Origin: an uncultured Flavihumibacter sp.
GTDB lineage: Bacteria; Bacteroidota; Bacteroidia; Chitinophagales; Chitinophagaceae
Assembly (NCBI GenBank): GCA_946482545.1
Contig: CAMLRX010000090.1
Location: 1-20,259, forward strand
DNA: 20,259 nucleotides
Direction: 5' to 3'
Below the pieces are notes generated by a model. It did no database searches. It saw nothing but the letters and a program-made list of their open reading frames with translations, and had not been told where the DNA came from. A program made the translations under genes and the position numbers. The stretch's first letter is position 1. Each line of letters begins with the position of its first letter. This document shows, one piece after another, positions 1-7,471 of this stretch.

Positions 1-549
1 CAGATCACCAATTAATTCGGGAACTGCTGTATGATGCGGAGGGATATAAGTTGCATCATTAATAGTTGCTCCCCCAATCCAATTTTGACTGGTACGAAAT
101 TCACCAGGCAACTTGTTCTTCCCCCTCACCCCTTTGAGCAAGATTTTATGCGCTTCTCTGATCAATCTTGAAGAAAGTGGTAAGTTTTCCAATCGTTCAA
201 TGGAATAATTCATGGCTTCGATGTAATTCTGAACTTCTTGCCAATCATCCTTGCCGTCGGGAAGTATATCTTTCTCGTCCAAAACCGCTTCGTCAATGTT
301 TGTTCGTGTTCCCTCTATACGACTTGATTGCGTTGCTTCCTTGATTATATGCATTCTTATGAAAACATCAACATCAGGTATGAATGTGGAAAAAGCATTT
401 AACTGACCTAAATGATAGGTAGCATCTTCTAGCAACGTATTGATTTGAGGATTTTCTATTATCCATTGTTTATCCAGGATATTTGGATAAAATGCTCTGT
501 ATCCATATTGTTTTGTGAAAGTCCCTGCCTTAAACTGCTTCAAGTTCAT
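1..549 (-). CDS. Fic family protein, N-terminal part (cut by window edge)
   Basis: Reading the minus strand from the ATG at 549 gives 183 uninterrupted codons that run off the left edge. The fragment matches the Fic N-terminal region of stand-alone Fic proteins, which usually transfer AMP to target hydroxyls. Residues 75-80 (S-S-R-I-E-G) fit the inhibitory helix motif [S/T]xxxE[G/N], whose Glu blocks productive ATP binding in class II Fic proteins. Near the end, GEFRTSQNWIGG and YIPPHHTAVPELIGDL resemble the flap region just before the catalytic HPFxxGNGR loop, which would lie outside the window, so activity cannot be judged. There is no signal peptide, so it should be cytoplasmic. No toxin or antitoxin partner is visible upstream. 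The gene is more AT-rich than the PUL genes, which hints at horizontal acquisition. The family call is firm; the target is unknown. Confidence 0.88.
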   Translation of the reverse strand, partial: MNLKQFKAGTFTKQYGYRAFYPNILDKQWIIENPQINTLLEDATYHLGQLNAFSTFIPDVDVFIRMHIIKEATQSSRIEGTRTNIDEAVLDEKDILPDGKDDWQEVQNYIEAMNYSIERLENLPLSSRLIREAHKILLKGVRGKNKLPGEFRTSQNWIGGATINDATYIPPHHTAVPELIGDL

Positions 550-555
550 ATCTGA

Positions 556-584
556 CAAATTTAACTATAAAATTCCATAGTTAA
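556..584 (-). promoter_or_regulatory. Likely fic promoter with overlapping palindromic operator
   Basis: On the minus strand, 563-556 reads TAAATTTG, an exact match to the Bacteroidota -7 consensus TAnnTTTG. It ends only 6 nt before the fic ATG, so the transcript would be leaderless or nearly so. Directly overlapping it is a perfect inverted repeat, TTAACTAT (561-568) and ATAGTTAA (577-584), separated by 8 nt. It covers the spacer between the -7 element and the expected -33 position. That arrangement is typical of a repressor operator. The sequence is observed; the promoter and operator roles are inferred. Confidence 0.5.
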
Positions 585-631
585 AGAATAGCACTTTACC
601 TTTACCAAGAGAAATTATAATAAAGAACTTC

Positions 632-689
632 TGTAGCTACCAATCTGTCCTTGCTACGGATTCGCTACACCTTCGGCCATAGTTAAGCG
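632..689. repeat. Possible REP-like intergenic palindromic element
   Basis: TGTAGC at 632-637 is the exact reverse complement of GCTACA at 664-669. A smaller TCC/GGA pair sits inside at 648-650 and 658-660. The 10-mer CCATAGTTAA at 677-686 repeats exactly the 10-mer at 575-584, which is one arm of the fic palindrome. The style, with short GCTAC and CTTCGG motifs in non-coding DNA, resembles dispersed intergenic palindromes of Bacteroidota. Only one copy is in the window, so repetitiveness is not shown. Confidence 0.25.
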
Positions 690-820
690 TTTCGAACTTT
701 TAAATCAGCTTTTCAAATAAAAACCACAAATAATTGATTATCTAACACTTACATAGTCAAAAAGTAGCCCAATGCTTCAAACCCTGAATAAAAAGGCTCG
801 AAAATTGTCCAGGTCGGGCA

Positions 821-864
821 ACAAAAAAGAAAGAGGCCGGTCAATTAACCGGTCTTTTCTTTTT
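821..864. terminator. Orphan terminator-like hairpin, A/T tracts on both sides
   Basis: CCGGT (837-841) and ACCGG (848-852) form a short GC stem around loop CAATTA. An A-rich tract (823-834) and a T-rich tract (855-864) can extend the pairing imperfectly. The T-rich tract follows the stem on either strand, so it could terminate in both directions. No gene ends immediately upstream on the plus strand: every frame between about 743 and 790 is stopped. What it serves is unclear. It may be left from a lost gene or insulate the beta-helix gene. Confidence 0.5.
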
Positions 865-1113
865 ACCACACCCGCCCGCTCATCACGGCAAACAACCCCT
901 CGCTTTTCTTCTAAGTAAAATTACCCTGATACGCCCGTGAATACACACAATTCTTATGTAAACAGCAGCATTTCCAATCCGCGTTTATCTTGTCCAAATT
1001 CAGTACATCAAGCATAACACCAGCAATTTTGTTTACCCATTCTGAAATGCAGGAAACATTTATTAAATTAAGTGTACATCTAACAATTGTTTTGCCTATT
1101 CCAAACAAATTTT
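865..1113. other. Intergenic region upstream of the beta-helix gene
   Basis: This is the right part of a 564-bp stretch without a recognisable gene (550-1113). Short open frames here on both strands have no signal peptide, motif or family resemblance. The final 100 bp are AT-rich and should carry the promoter of the gene at 1114. Two partial -7 matches end in TTTG, near 1025 and 1087, but neither has a convincing -33 partner, so no promoter is called. Confidence 0.4.
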
Positions 1114-2799
1114 ATGAAAAGAATCTTATCCCTTCTTCAATTGTGCGTATTCACGATATGCGCGCAATTCGCATTGCCCAACAATGCCCTGGCCTACCCG
1201 AACGAAGTGCGCCAGTCAGGCAGCTCCTATATCTGGCGCATCAACGATGTTGACCAGGGCAGCACCAGCGATCTTGCCACCGCCATCAACAACTGCATCG
1301 GAACCGGGAACCGGGAAGTACATGTACTGAACGGCGGCACATTATCTTCTCAGATCAACCTCCAGCCCGGACTGCGGTTGTATTGCCATAACGTTACTTT
1401 CAATAAAAACCACAGCGGCTATGGTTTTTACAGAGATGGTTCAGGAGATATCCGCATCCATGATATGATACTGAACAATAATTCCAATATGGGCATCCGC
1501 ACCAGTCGTGCAAGTGATATCTATATTCAGAATGCAAGAATCTACGGCGGTTCTATCGGCATAAGAATCGACAGCCACCCCAGCCGCCCTTATGAAGACG
1601 GGCGTTGGGTTTATAACGTACACATCCAGGATTGCAGGTTTGAAAACGGCGGCTCCCACGGACTGGAAACTTATGGTGTGGACGGATTTCAGGCATACGG
1701 CATCGTAGCACGGAACATGGGTGAATGCGGTGTACTGCTGAATAAAACGATAAACGGCACCATCGGCACCGTAGACGCTTACCGTTGCAGCTATGGCGGA
1801 GGTTATGCCGGGTTGCGCTACGCCAACAGTTGCGCCAATATTGTGGCCAATAGCCTGATTGCCCGCGAATGCGGCCGGGGTTACTTTGTGCTAACGGGCA
1901 GCAACAACTGCCGCCTGAACAACGCGCAAATTACTGATTGTACCAATATCGGCATCTGGCTGGAGAATGTGGTGAACTGCTCCGTTATTGCAGGATGTAC
2001 CAATTCAGGCGTAGCGGTTTCCGGGGCCGGAAGTTATGCCAATGTGAGTTCAAGCTGTTCTTCCGGTGGAGGCGGCACGTATTACAAAATACAAAACCGA
2101 GGCACAGGCCTTGTACTGGATGGTATGGGCCGCACCGTAAATGGTGACGATTGCGGGCAGTACGCAAGCAGCACAAACCACTTTAACGCGCAATGGGAAA
2201 TGATTGCCACCGGAAGTTACTATCAGTTCAGGAACCGGGGCACCGGCCTGTTACTTGATGGCATGGGCCGCACCACAAACGGGTCAGCGCTCGGACAGTA
2301 CGCTAACACCACGCATGTAAACGCACAATGGTCGGTACAAAGCTATAGTGGCAGTTACCGGCGCATTCAGAACCGGGGTACTGGCCTGTTCATTGATGGC
2401 ATGGGCCTTACCGCGAATGGAAGCACCGCCGGACAATACAGCGGTTCAGGACACGTTAACCAGCAATGGCAACTGGTCGCTGTTTCCGGTACAGCCAGCA
2501 ACAATACAACAACAGATCAGCAATCTATGGAAATAACACCACTCGGGACGAATACCACTAAGGTGTTAACTTATCCCAACCCGGCAATTAATGAAGTCAA
2601 CATCAGCTTGCCGGAAGCGTACAATGGACGAAAAACTTTACGGCTTTATGATATGACCGGCAAAATTTCCCTGTCTGCTGAATTTAACGGGAACAGACAC
2701 ACGATAAGCATCGGACATCTCCCGGCAGGCATTTATATGCTGAAAATTGAGGCGGCAGGAAAAGAAGTTGTTCAGCGTATCGTTAAAAGCAACAATTAA
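1114..2799 (+). CDS. Secreted right-handed beta-helix protein with ricin-type lectin domain and T9SS tail
   Basis: A 561-residue exported protein. The ATG at 1114 is preferred over the in-frame TTG at 1087 because it opens directly into a signal peptide (MKRILSLLQLC..., cleavage near ALA-YPN, about residue 28). Residues about 30-315 are Asn/Gly-rich short repeats such as DIRIHDMILNNNSNMGIRTS, typical of parallel beta-helix (pectate-lyase-like) folds. Residues 323-460 are three 46-residue ricin B/CBM13-like repeats, each with NRGTGL.(L/I)DGMG and ending in QW (Trp361, 406, 452). Residues 486-561, beginning TYPNP and ending in a short basic stretch, are a T9SS type A sorting domain. The protein should therefore be released or anchored on the cell surface and bind glycan. 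I see no family-specific catalytic residues in the helix, so lyase or hydrolase activity is possible but unproven. It is monocistronic and converges on the kinase gene. Confidence 0.85.
   Translation: MKRILSLLQLCVFTICAQFALPNNALAYPNEVRQSGSSYIWRINDVDQGSTSDLATAINNCIGTGNREVHVLNGGTLSSQINLQPGLRLYCHNVTFNKNHSGYGFYRDGSGDIRIHDMILNNNSNMGIRTSRASDIYIQNARIYGGSIGIRIDSHPSRPYEDGRWVYNVHIQDCRFENGGSHGLETYGVDGFQAYGIVARNMGECGVLLNKTINGTIGTVDAYRCSYGGGYAGLRYANSCANIVANSLIARECGRGYFVLTGSNNCRLNNAQITDCTNIGIWLENVVNCSVIAGCTNSGVAVSGAGSYANVSSSCSSGGGGTYYKIQNRGTGLVLDGMGRTVNGDDCGQYASSTNHFNAQWEMIATGSYYQFRNRGTGLLLDGMGRTTNGSALGQYANTTHVNAQWSVQSYSGSYRRIQNRGTGLFIDGMGLTANGSTAGQYSGSGHVNQQWQLVAVSGTASNNTTTDQQSMEITPLGTNTTKVLTYPNPAINEVNISLPEAYNGRKTLRLYDMTGKISLSAEFNGNRHTISIGHLPAGIYMLKIEAAGKEVVQRIVKSNN
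2080..2490 (+). repeat. Three tandem 138-bp lectin-encoding repeats
   Basis: Units start at 2080, 2218 and 2356, with an exact 138-bp step between all three. They encode the three ricin-type lectin repeats of the beta-helix protein. The stretch encoding NRGTGL followed by DGMG is strongly conserved at DNA level, as in aaccggggcaccggcctg (unit 2) against aaccggggtactggcctg (unit 3). This suggests recent internal duplication or homogenisation. Confidence 0.8.
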
Positions 2800-2843
2800 C
2801 CCTCCTCTATTTTTACTTCACCGGGCAAAACAATTGCAGGATT

Positions 2844-2881
2844 AAAACAGAGCGGCTCCCATGAGGGCTGCTCTGTTTTTT
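2844..2881. terminator. Terminator between convergent beta-helix and kinase genes
   Basis: The arms AAAACAGAGCGGC (2844-2856) and GCTGCTCTGTTTT (2867-2879) form a 13-bp stem with one G-U wobble, a 10-nt loop and a T6 run (2876-2881). It lies 45 bp after the beta-helix stop codon. On the minus strand the stem is followed by TTTTAAT, so it may also stop transcripts from the histidine kinase gene, which ends at 2932. Confidence 0.85.
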
Positions 2882-2931
2882 GACGAACCAAGCTGCCGAT
2901 CGGAAAACCACCTGATGCTCCCCCCCACCAA

Positions 2932-4911
2932 TCACCAACCCTGAAAAACCAACTCCACCCTTGTACCATTTGCCGATTGGTTTACATCCAGCTTTACCGG
3001 CGATTTACTTATCCCAACAGTACGCTCTAACCGTTTCTTCGTAAGCGCAAGGCCAAAAGAAGGGTATTCACGTTGTATAACTCTAGTTTCGGCACTCAAC
3101 GGCTGTCCGTTATCCGTGATGGTGCACACAAAACTATCTCCTGCTCTCCGGATATAAATATCCAGCTCACCCCGTTTTTCAGCAGAATGATCAAATGCGT
3201 GTTTGAAGGCATTTTCAACAAAGGGCTGTAGCACCAGAGAAGGAATAAAAGTATCCTCCGTATTGATTTCCGGGTCTACACGTATAGTGTACACTGGCTT
3301 ATGAACGAAGCGCAGCGACTCCAACTCAATGTACATCCGGAGCGCGTCCAGTTCCTGTTCCAGACTGATCTGTTTCTGATCGGAATGCTCCAGGATCATG
3401 CGCATGAGGCGCGCGAACTTGGTAAGATAGTCCCTGGCTTCCGAAGGCTTATTTTGTGTGATGAACTGGCTGATGGAAGTAAGGCAGTTAAAAATGAAAT
3501 GCGGGTTCATTTGTGCGCGGAGCGCCTTCAGTTCGAGGTCAGCGATTTCAGTGCGGAGCTCTGAACTGAGTTGCGCCACTTTGGTTTTCTGAAACTTCCG
3601 GTACAGCAGGAAAAGCAGGATACCGGAAAGCAACACAATTCCACCTATGATGAGGATACTGCTCCGGATATTGCGCTGCCGGAGCAGGGAAGCCCGGTGC
3701 CGCTCTTCCAGCAGTTGTTTCTCTGTTTCATTTACAAATTCCGTTTCCTTGATGGCGATTTCCTGCCGTCTGTTTTCACCGCTGATGCTGTCGTAAAGTT
3801 GCTGGTATTGTTCCTGGTATTGCAGTGCGTCTTTGAATTGTCCCAATGTTTTATTCAGGGCTGCGAGTTCCTTTAATGCTTTCGTTTTTAGCAACACTTC
3901 ATGGATTTTACTGCTCAACCTGAGCCCCTCCCCCGCATGTTGTACCGCACGTGAAAAAAACTGCCGATCACCCGTCATTTCAGCTTTATTCCGATAGGCC
4001 ATTGCGGAAACAATATACGCATTGGCCATACTGTATTCATCCGTAGCTTGGGTGGCGCTACTCAACGCATCGTTGATCAAAGCTACAGCTTCATCTACCC
4101 TTCCATTCATGGTCAGACTTCTAGCGAGCGCTGTTTTCACATTCGGCAATACATCGTAGCGCTTTAAGTTTTCGAATATTTTCAGCGCGCGATCAAGGTG
4201 TTTAAATGCCTCGGTTCCATTCCCCAAATCATTGTAAGCTATGCCCATATTGGCGAGCGCCGCTCCCATAAGAATGGAGTCTCCGGTTTTTTCAAAAACA
4301 CCCAAAGCCAGCCGGTTCTGCTCCACCGCCTTATCATACATGCCGAAATTGGAATAAATACTTCCAATATTACCATAAGCCGACCCCAGGTTGTTGTTGT
4401 CTGAAATCTTAGAGGCTGTCTGGATTACCTGATGGAACAGGTCAATGGCACGCGCGAAATTTCCTGTTGAAATATACAGTTCCGCCAGGATATTCATGAT
4501 AGTATGGTATTCCTTGTACAGTTCTTTTTCCTTAAAAACCGGCGCAGCCATTTCTCCGTAATGTATCGCGGAATCATACCGGTTCAGTTTAGAAAAGATC
4601 ATGCTGCGGGAAGCATTGAGGCGCGCTTTCCAAACCGGCAACCGGTCGATTTTTTGCGCAGTATTTTTTAAAACATCATCTGCCTTCGCCACCATTTTCA
4701 TCGCGCTGTCCGGGTATTGGTGCCGCAGCATTTTTGCGCAGTTACTCATAATTAAAACACGCATCGTATCATGAATATCCTTAGACTTCAGTATATTCTG
4801 AAGGCTGTCAATGGCCCGTTTGTTCACCTGTGCGGAAACGGGTAAAGGACATAAAGAACCAACAATCAAAGCGCCAGCCAGGATCGCTTTCAGCAAAGTA
4901 TTCAGAAGCAT
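2932..4911 (-). CDS. LytS-type sensor histidine kinase with periplasmic TPRs
   Basis: A 659-residue membrane sensor kinase. It starts with a signal peptide (residues 1-27, ending VSAQ). A tetratricopeptide-like helical region covers about 60-380, with clear units near 175-215 (YGNIGSIYSNFGMYDKA). A charged coiled-coil stretch precedes the transmembrane helix at about 418-438 (ILIIGGIVLLSGILLFLLY). The cytoplasmic part is a His_kinase family domain: the phospho-acceptor motif MNPHFIFN has its His at residue 471, an N-box lies near 560-570 (QPFVENAFKHAF), and a G-box DNGQP near 598-602. The usual second Gly of DNGxG is missing, which is tolerated in this family. It autophosphorylates and should pass phosphate to the LytTR regulator encoded 41 bp upstream in the same operon. 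The TPR ligand is unknown; peptides or envelope proteins are plausible. Confidence 0.9.
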   Translation of the reverse strand: MLLNTLLKAILAGALIVGSLCPLPVSAQVNKRAIDSLQNILKSKDIHDTMRVLIMSNCAKMLRHQYPDSAMKMVAKADDVLKNTAQKIDRLPVWKARLNASRSMIFSKLNRYDSAIHYGEMAAPVFKEKELYKEYHTIMNILAELYISTGNFARAIDLFHQVIQTASKISDNNNLGSAYGNIGSIYSNFGMYDKAVEQNRLALGVFEKTGDSILMGAALANMGIAYNDLGNGTEAFKHLDRALKIFENLKRYDVLPNVKTALARSLTMNGRVDEAVALINDALSSATQATDEYSMANAYIVSAMAYRNKAEMTGDRQFFSRAVQHAGEGLRLSSKIHEVLLKTKALKELAALNKTLGQFKDALQYQEQYQQLYDSISGENRRQEIAIKETEFVNETEKQLLEERHRASLLRQRNIRSSILIIGGIVLLSGILLFLLYRKFQKTKVAQLSSELRTEIADLELKALRAQMNPHFIFNCLTSISQFITQNKPSEARDYLTKFARLMRMILEHSDQKQISLEQELDALRMYIELESLRFVHKPVYTIRVDPEINTEDTFIPSLVLQPFVENAFKHAFDHSAEKRGELDIYIRRAGDSFVCTITDNGQPLSAETRVIQREYPSFGLALTKKRLERTVGISKSPVKLDVNQSANGTRVELVFQGW

Positions 4912-4952
4912 GGGGCGGGGTTTATTTGGCTTATAGCAGATTCAGCTTATCA

Positions 4953-5699
4953 TCACGAAAGATCAAGTCTTTTCAGAAAATCCTCTTTCCGGCGGGTAGA
5001 CACTTCCAGTTCCTGCCCACCCTTCAGCACCACAGAACCTCCCTTGCCTTTGTTGTAAGTTCTGATGTAAGAGAGGTTTACCAGCAACGACTGGTGTATC
5101 CGGAAAAAATTGAACCCGTTCAGCATTTCATCAAACTCTTTCAGGGTTTTGGCCACGGTAATCTTCTGCTGATCGTTCAGGAAGATGGTGGTATAGTTGC
5201 TGTCCGCCTCACAGTAAATAATATCCGAAACATTCAGGATCACAATACCGTTTACCACGGGTACGCATATCCGTTTGTTTGTGTGATAGAGGTTCGACAG
5301 CAGCAATTCCAGTTTTTCATTGGTGCGGATACCGGGCGTACGTTCTTCATATTTCCGGACGGCAGCCACCAGTTCATCCCCATCCAAAGGTTTCAGGAGA
5401 TAGTCCACCGCGCTTACGCGGAAAGCCTGGATCGCGTATTTTTCAAAGGCCGTGGTAAAAATAATATGCGGATGAAAATCGCGCAATGCTTTCAGCACAT
5501 CAAACCCGGTGGTATTGTTTCCGAGCTCTATATCCAGGAATACGAGATCGGGCCGATAGCGGTCTATGGCCTGCAATCCTTCTTCCGCGGAAGAACAATG
5601 CCCCATCAGGTGCACACGGTCGCCCACCTTCTCCTCTATCAGCGCGGAAAGATGGTGAATGCAGGCCGGTTCATCGTCGATGATGAGACTTCTAATCAT
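4953..5699 (-). CDS. LytTR-family response regulator
   Basis: A 248-residue two-component response regulator. The receiver domain covers residues 1-120, with the acidic pocket Asp8/Asp9, phospho-acceptor Asp56 (LVFLDIELG), Thr82/Thr83 and the conserved Lys103 (DYLLKP). The C-terminal LytTR DNA-binding domain covers about 140-245 (DIIYCEADSNYTTIFL, FFRIHQSLLVNLSYIRTY). LytTR domains bind short direct repeats upstream of their targets. It is the first gene of an operon with the TPR kinase (41-bp gap), so the two form a cognate pair. It is divergent from the WG-repeat-like gene at 5893, which makes that gene and the beta-helix gene candidate targets. The candidate targets are inferred from position only. 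Confidence 0.93.
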   Translation of the reverse strand: MIRSLIIDDEPACIHHLSALIEEKVGDRVHLMGHCSSAEEGLQAIDRYRPDLVFLDIELGNNTTGFDVLKALRDFHPHIIFTTAFEKYAIQAFRVSAVDYLLKPLDGDELVAAVRKYEERTPGIRTNEKLELLLSNLYHTNKRICVPVVNGIVILNVSDIIYCEADSNYTTIFLNDQQKITVAKTLKEFDEMLNGFNFFRIHQSLLVNLSYIRTYNKGKGGSVVLKGGQELEVSTRRKEDFLKRLDLS

Positions 5700-5734
5700 A
5701 CCTGAATTTACAGCTATTTTTCACATCGCCCGGC

Positions 5735-5743
5735 TCAAATACT
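5735..5743 (-). promoter_or_regulatory. Possible -7 element for the LytTR/kinase operon
   Basis: The minus strand reads TAGTATTTG, which resembles the Bacteroidota -7 element TAnnTTTG with one extra spacer base. It lies 35 nt before the regulator ATG, a sensible leader distance. No clear -33 TTTG was found. Confidence 0.25.
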
Positions 5744-5773
5744 AAATGAAGTGCGGCGAATAATAAATGCACC

Positions 5774-5805
5774 TTGTACATGGGGGTGGCGCGGTTGTAT
5801 GTTTA
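5774..5805 (+). promoter_or_regulatory. Possible promoter of the WG-repeat-like gene
   Basis: TATGTTTA at 5798-5805 matches TAnnTTTG in all but the last base. A TTG at 5774-5776 lies 21 nt upstream, a plausible -33 spacing. Transcription would start near 5812 and leave a leader of about 80 nt before the ATG at 5893. This is a single weak pattern match. Confidence 0.3.
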
Positions 5806-5892
5806 CATTCTACGGAATCCAATCATCTGAAAGCCTTCATCCATACTCCTTCGCAAAGCGGTCACTCATTTAAACACTCAAAATTTATTAAG

Positions 5893-7461
5893 ATGAAATC
5901 CCTGTTGTTCATCCTTCTGTTCTCCTTTATTTTGGGAGCATCCCACATTCAGGCCCAGGATAAAGAAATCAAAAAAGTATTAGACGTACTTGGCGCAGCG
6001 GATACCGCCAGTCAGAAGCTGGGCAGGATATTTTCGGTGGTTAAAAAGAAGAAGAAACCGGAAAACGAAAATACCGGGGCAAAAGCGGGGAACACTTCAG
6101 GCAACCAAAATGAACAGCCTTCGGAAGAAGAGCATGAAAAAAATACCGGACAACGTCAAAACAACGGAGTTGGAAAAGCCGCAAGCGGCGTGAAGAGCGG
6201 CGTTGCGGGTACGGTTGCCCCAACCGCGGTTGCGGTAGAAGCAGACACCTATGGCTATTTCTATGGCGGCAATGCCATACTCCGAAAAGGGGAACTCTAT
6301 GCTATGATAAATACAAAAGGAAAATTCGTAGTCCCGTATGGCAAACACTATATCCAGCACGTAGCACAACGCCACACATCGGGTTCCGGCTTTTTACTGT
6401 TCCGCGATAATTCAAACGGTCATACCGATTATATCATGAATGCCAGCGGAAAGAAAATAGTAAACCTCACTGCAATTGACGCAAACCTGGGAAGAGTAGT
6501 GAGCTACGACCCTGAATACCTTTGCGTAGTACACGATCAGCTAAGGTTCATACTCATACTGGATACTGCGGGCAAAACGAGGAAACTGGAAATCACCTTT
6601 GAGCAAATGCCTGATGAGATGCATTTATCCAATGGACTTTTGCTCTTACAAAAAGTATGGCCGCCCGCGAATGGAAAACCCTCCTATTCAAAACTGGGCT
6701 TAAAAAACTTATCCGGCGCATGGGTGGTACAACCTCAATACGATTATATCGCACCTTTCTCTGATGGATTGGCCGTAGTTGGTAAACGTGACAGTTATGG
6801 AGAATTAAAATACGGCTATATCAATCCTAAGGGAGAAGTAATCATCCCCCTGAAATATAGCGTACAGCCCGGCAATTTCAGGGATGGGACAGCTATTATC
6901 AAACCGCCAATTAACAGTCCGTCGGAACTTGAATATGCAGCCATCAACAAAAAAGGAGAGATTATTTATGAGGTAAAAAAGACTGAATACAAATATCCTA
7001 ACCCAGGCGCAGGACTATCCAGCATCTCAAACTGGTGGAAAGGTTTTTTAATTGGAGGCAGCTCCGTAATTGACCCTTCAGGTAAATTATTAGACATGAA
7101 GCAGTTTTTGGACCTGCATGGCATCCTTGAATTGTCCGATAAGGTTCCGTTTCTCCGATTTTCCTCATCACTAGATAATGCGCACGCGCTTACCCCGATC
7201 GTTCATGGCTACGACAGCGACTTTTTGTTATTCCAAAAAACCACGCCCAATAATTCTCCGCTGAATGGCATCTATGTGCACTCCACAGGAAAGGTAGTTC
7301 CCCCGACTTTTTTCAACATTAGCGGTTTCGATCCCGTGAGTAGAATCGCCTACGCCGAAATCAAAGTGCGTGAGGGGCAAGATTACAAAACAGTTCAAGA
7401 TGGCTACATCAACGAAGATGGTGTGTTTGTAATTGTTAAGCAGAAAAAATCCGATTGGTAA
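5893..7461 (+). CDS. Exported WG-repeat-like protein
   Basis: A 522-residue protein. The ATG at 5893 is chosen because it starts a signal peptide (MKSLLFILLFSFILGAS, cleavage near AQ-DKE, residue 22). The in-frame ATG at 5767 would put 42 unlikely residues before it and lies in the promoter region. After a helical stretch comes a low-complexity linker, about residues 50-117, with a run of five Lys and many Asn, Gln, Glu and Gly. The rest shows degenerate WG-type units (xxxINxKGxxVIPxxY): near 138-150 (MINTKGKFVVPY), 268-298, 307-335 (YGYINPKGEVIIP), 348-360 (AAINKKGEIIYEV) and the C-terminus (YINEDGVFVIV). WG-repeat domains are beta-rich and of unclear function. No lipobox or T9SS tail is seen, so it is probably periplasmic. 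It is divergent from the LytTR operon and converges on the DoxX gene with a 10-bp gap. Confidence 0.8.
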   Translation: MKSLLFILLFSFILGASHIQAQDKEIKKVLDVLGAADTASQKLGRIFSVVKKKKKPENENTGAKAGNTSGNQNEQPSEEEHEKNTGQRQNNGVGKAASGVKSGVAGTVAPTAVAVEADTYGYFYGGNAILRKGELYAMINTKGKFVVPYGKHYIQHVAQRHTSGSGFLLFRDNSNGHTDYIMNASGKKIVNLTAIDANLGRVVSYDPEYLCVVHDQLRFILILDTAGKTRKLEITFEQMPDEMHLSNGLLLLQKVWPPANGKPSYSKLGLKNLSGAWVVQPQYDYIAPFSDGLAVVGKRDSYGELKYGYINPKGEVIIPLKYSVQPGNFRDGTAIIKPPINSPSELEYAAINKKGEIIYEVKKTEYKYPNPGAGLSSISNWWKGFLIGGSSVIDPSGKLLDMKQFLDLHGILELSDKVPFLRFSSSLDNAHALTPIVHGYDSDFLLFQKTTPNNSPLNGIYVHSTGKVVPPTFFNISGFDPVSRIAYAEIKVREGQDYKTVQDGYINEDGVFVIVKQKKSDW

Positions 7462-7471
7462 CCATTCCTCC

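Noticed and set aside
804..821. Small hairpin TTGTCC/GGGCAA as a second terminator or tRNA remnant
   Set aside because: The stem is only 6 bp with a wobble, it has no good T tract, and there is no cloverleaf.
1087..1113. TTG start for the beta-helix protein
   Set aside because: It adds nine residues before a good signal peptide that begins at the ATG at 1114.
911..1253. Short open frames on both strands before the beta-helix gene
   Set aside because: They lack family resemblance and convincing starts, and one overlaps the signal peptide region of the real gene.
4830..5705. 291-codon open frame on the plus strand
   Set aside because: It mirrors the LytTR regulator on the opposite strand. 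The receiver and LytTR motifs on the minus strand are decisive.
5767..5892. ATG at 5767 as start of the WG-repeat-like protein
   Set aside because: It would place 42 odd residues before a clear signal peptide and overlaps the likely promoter.
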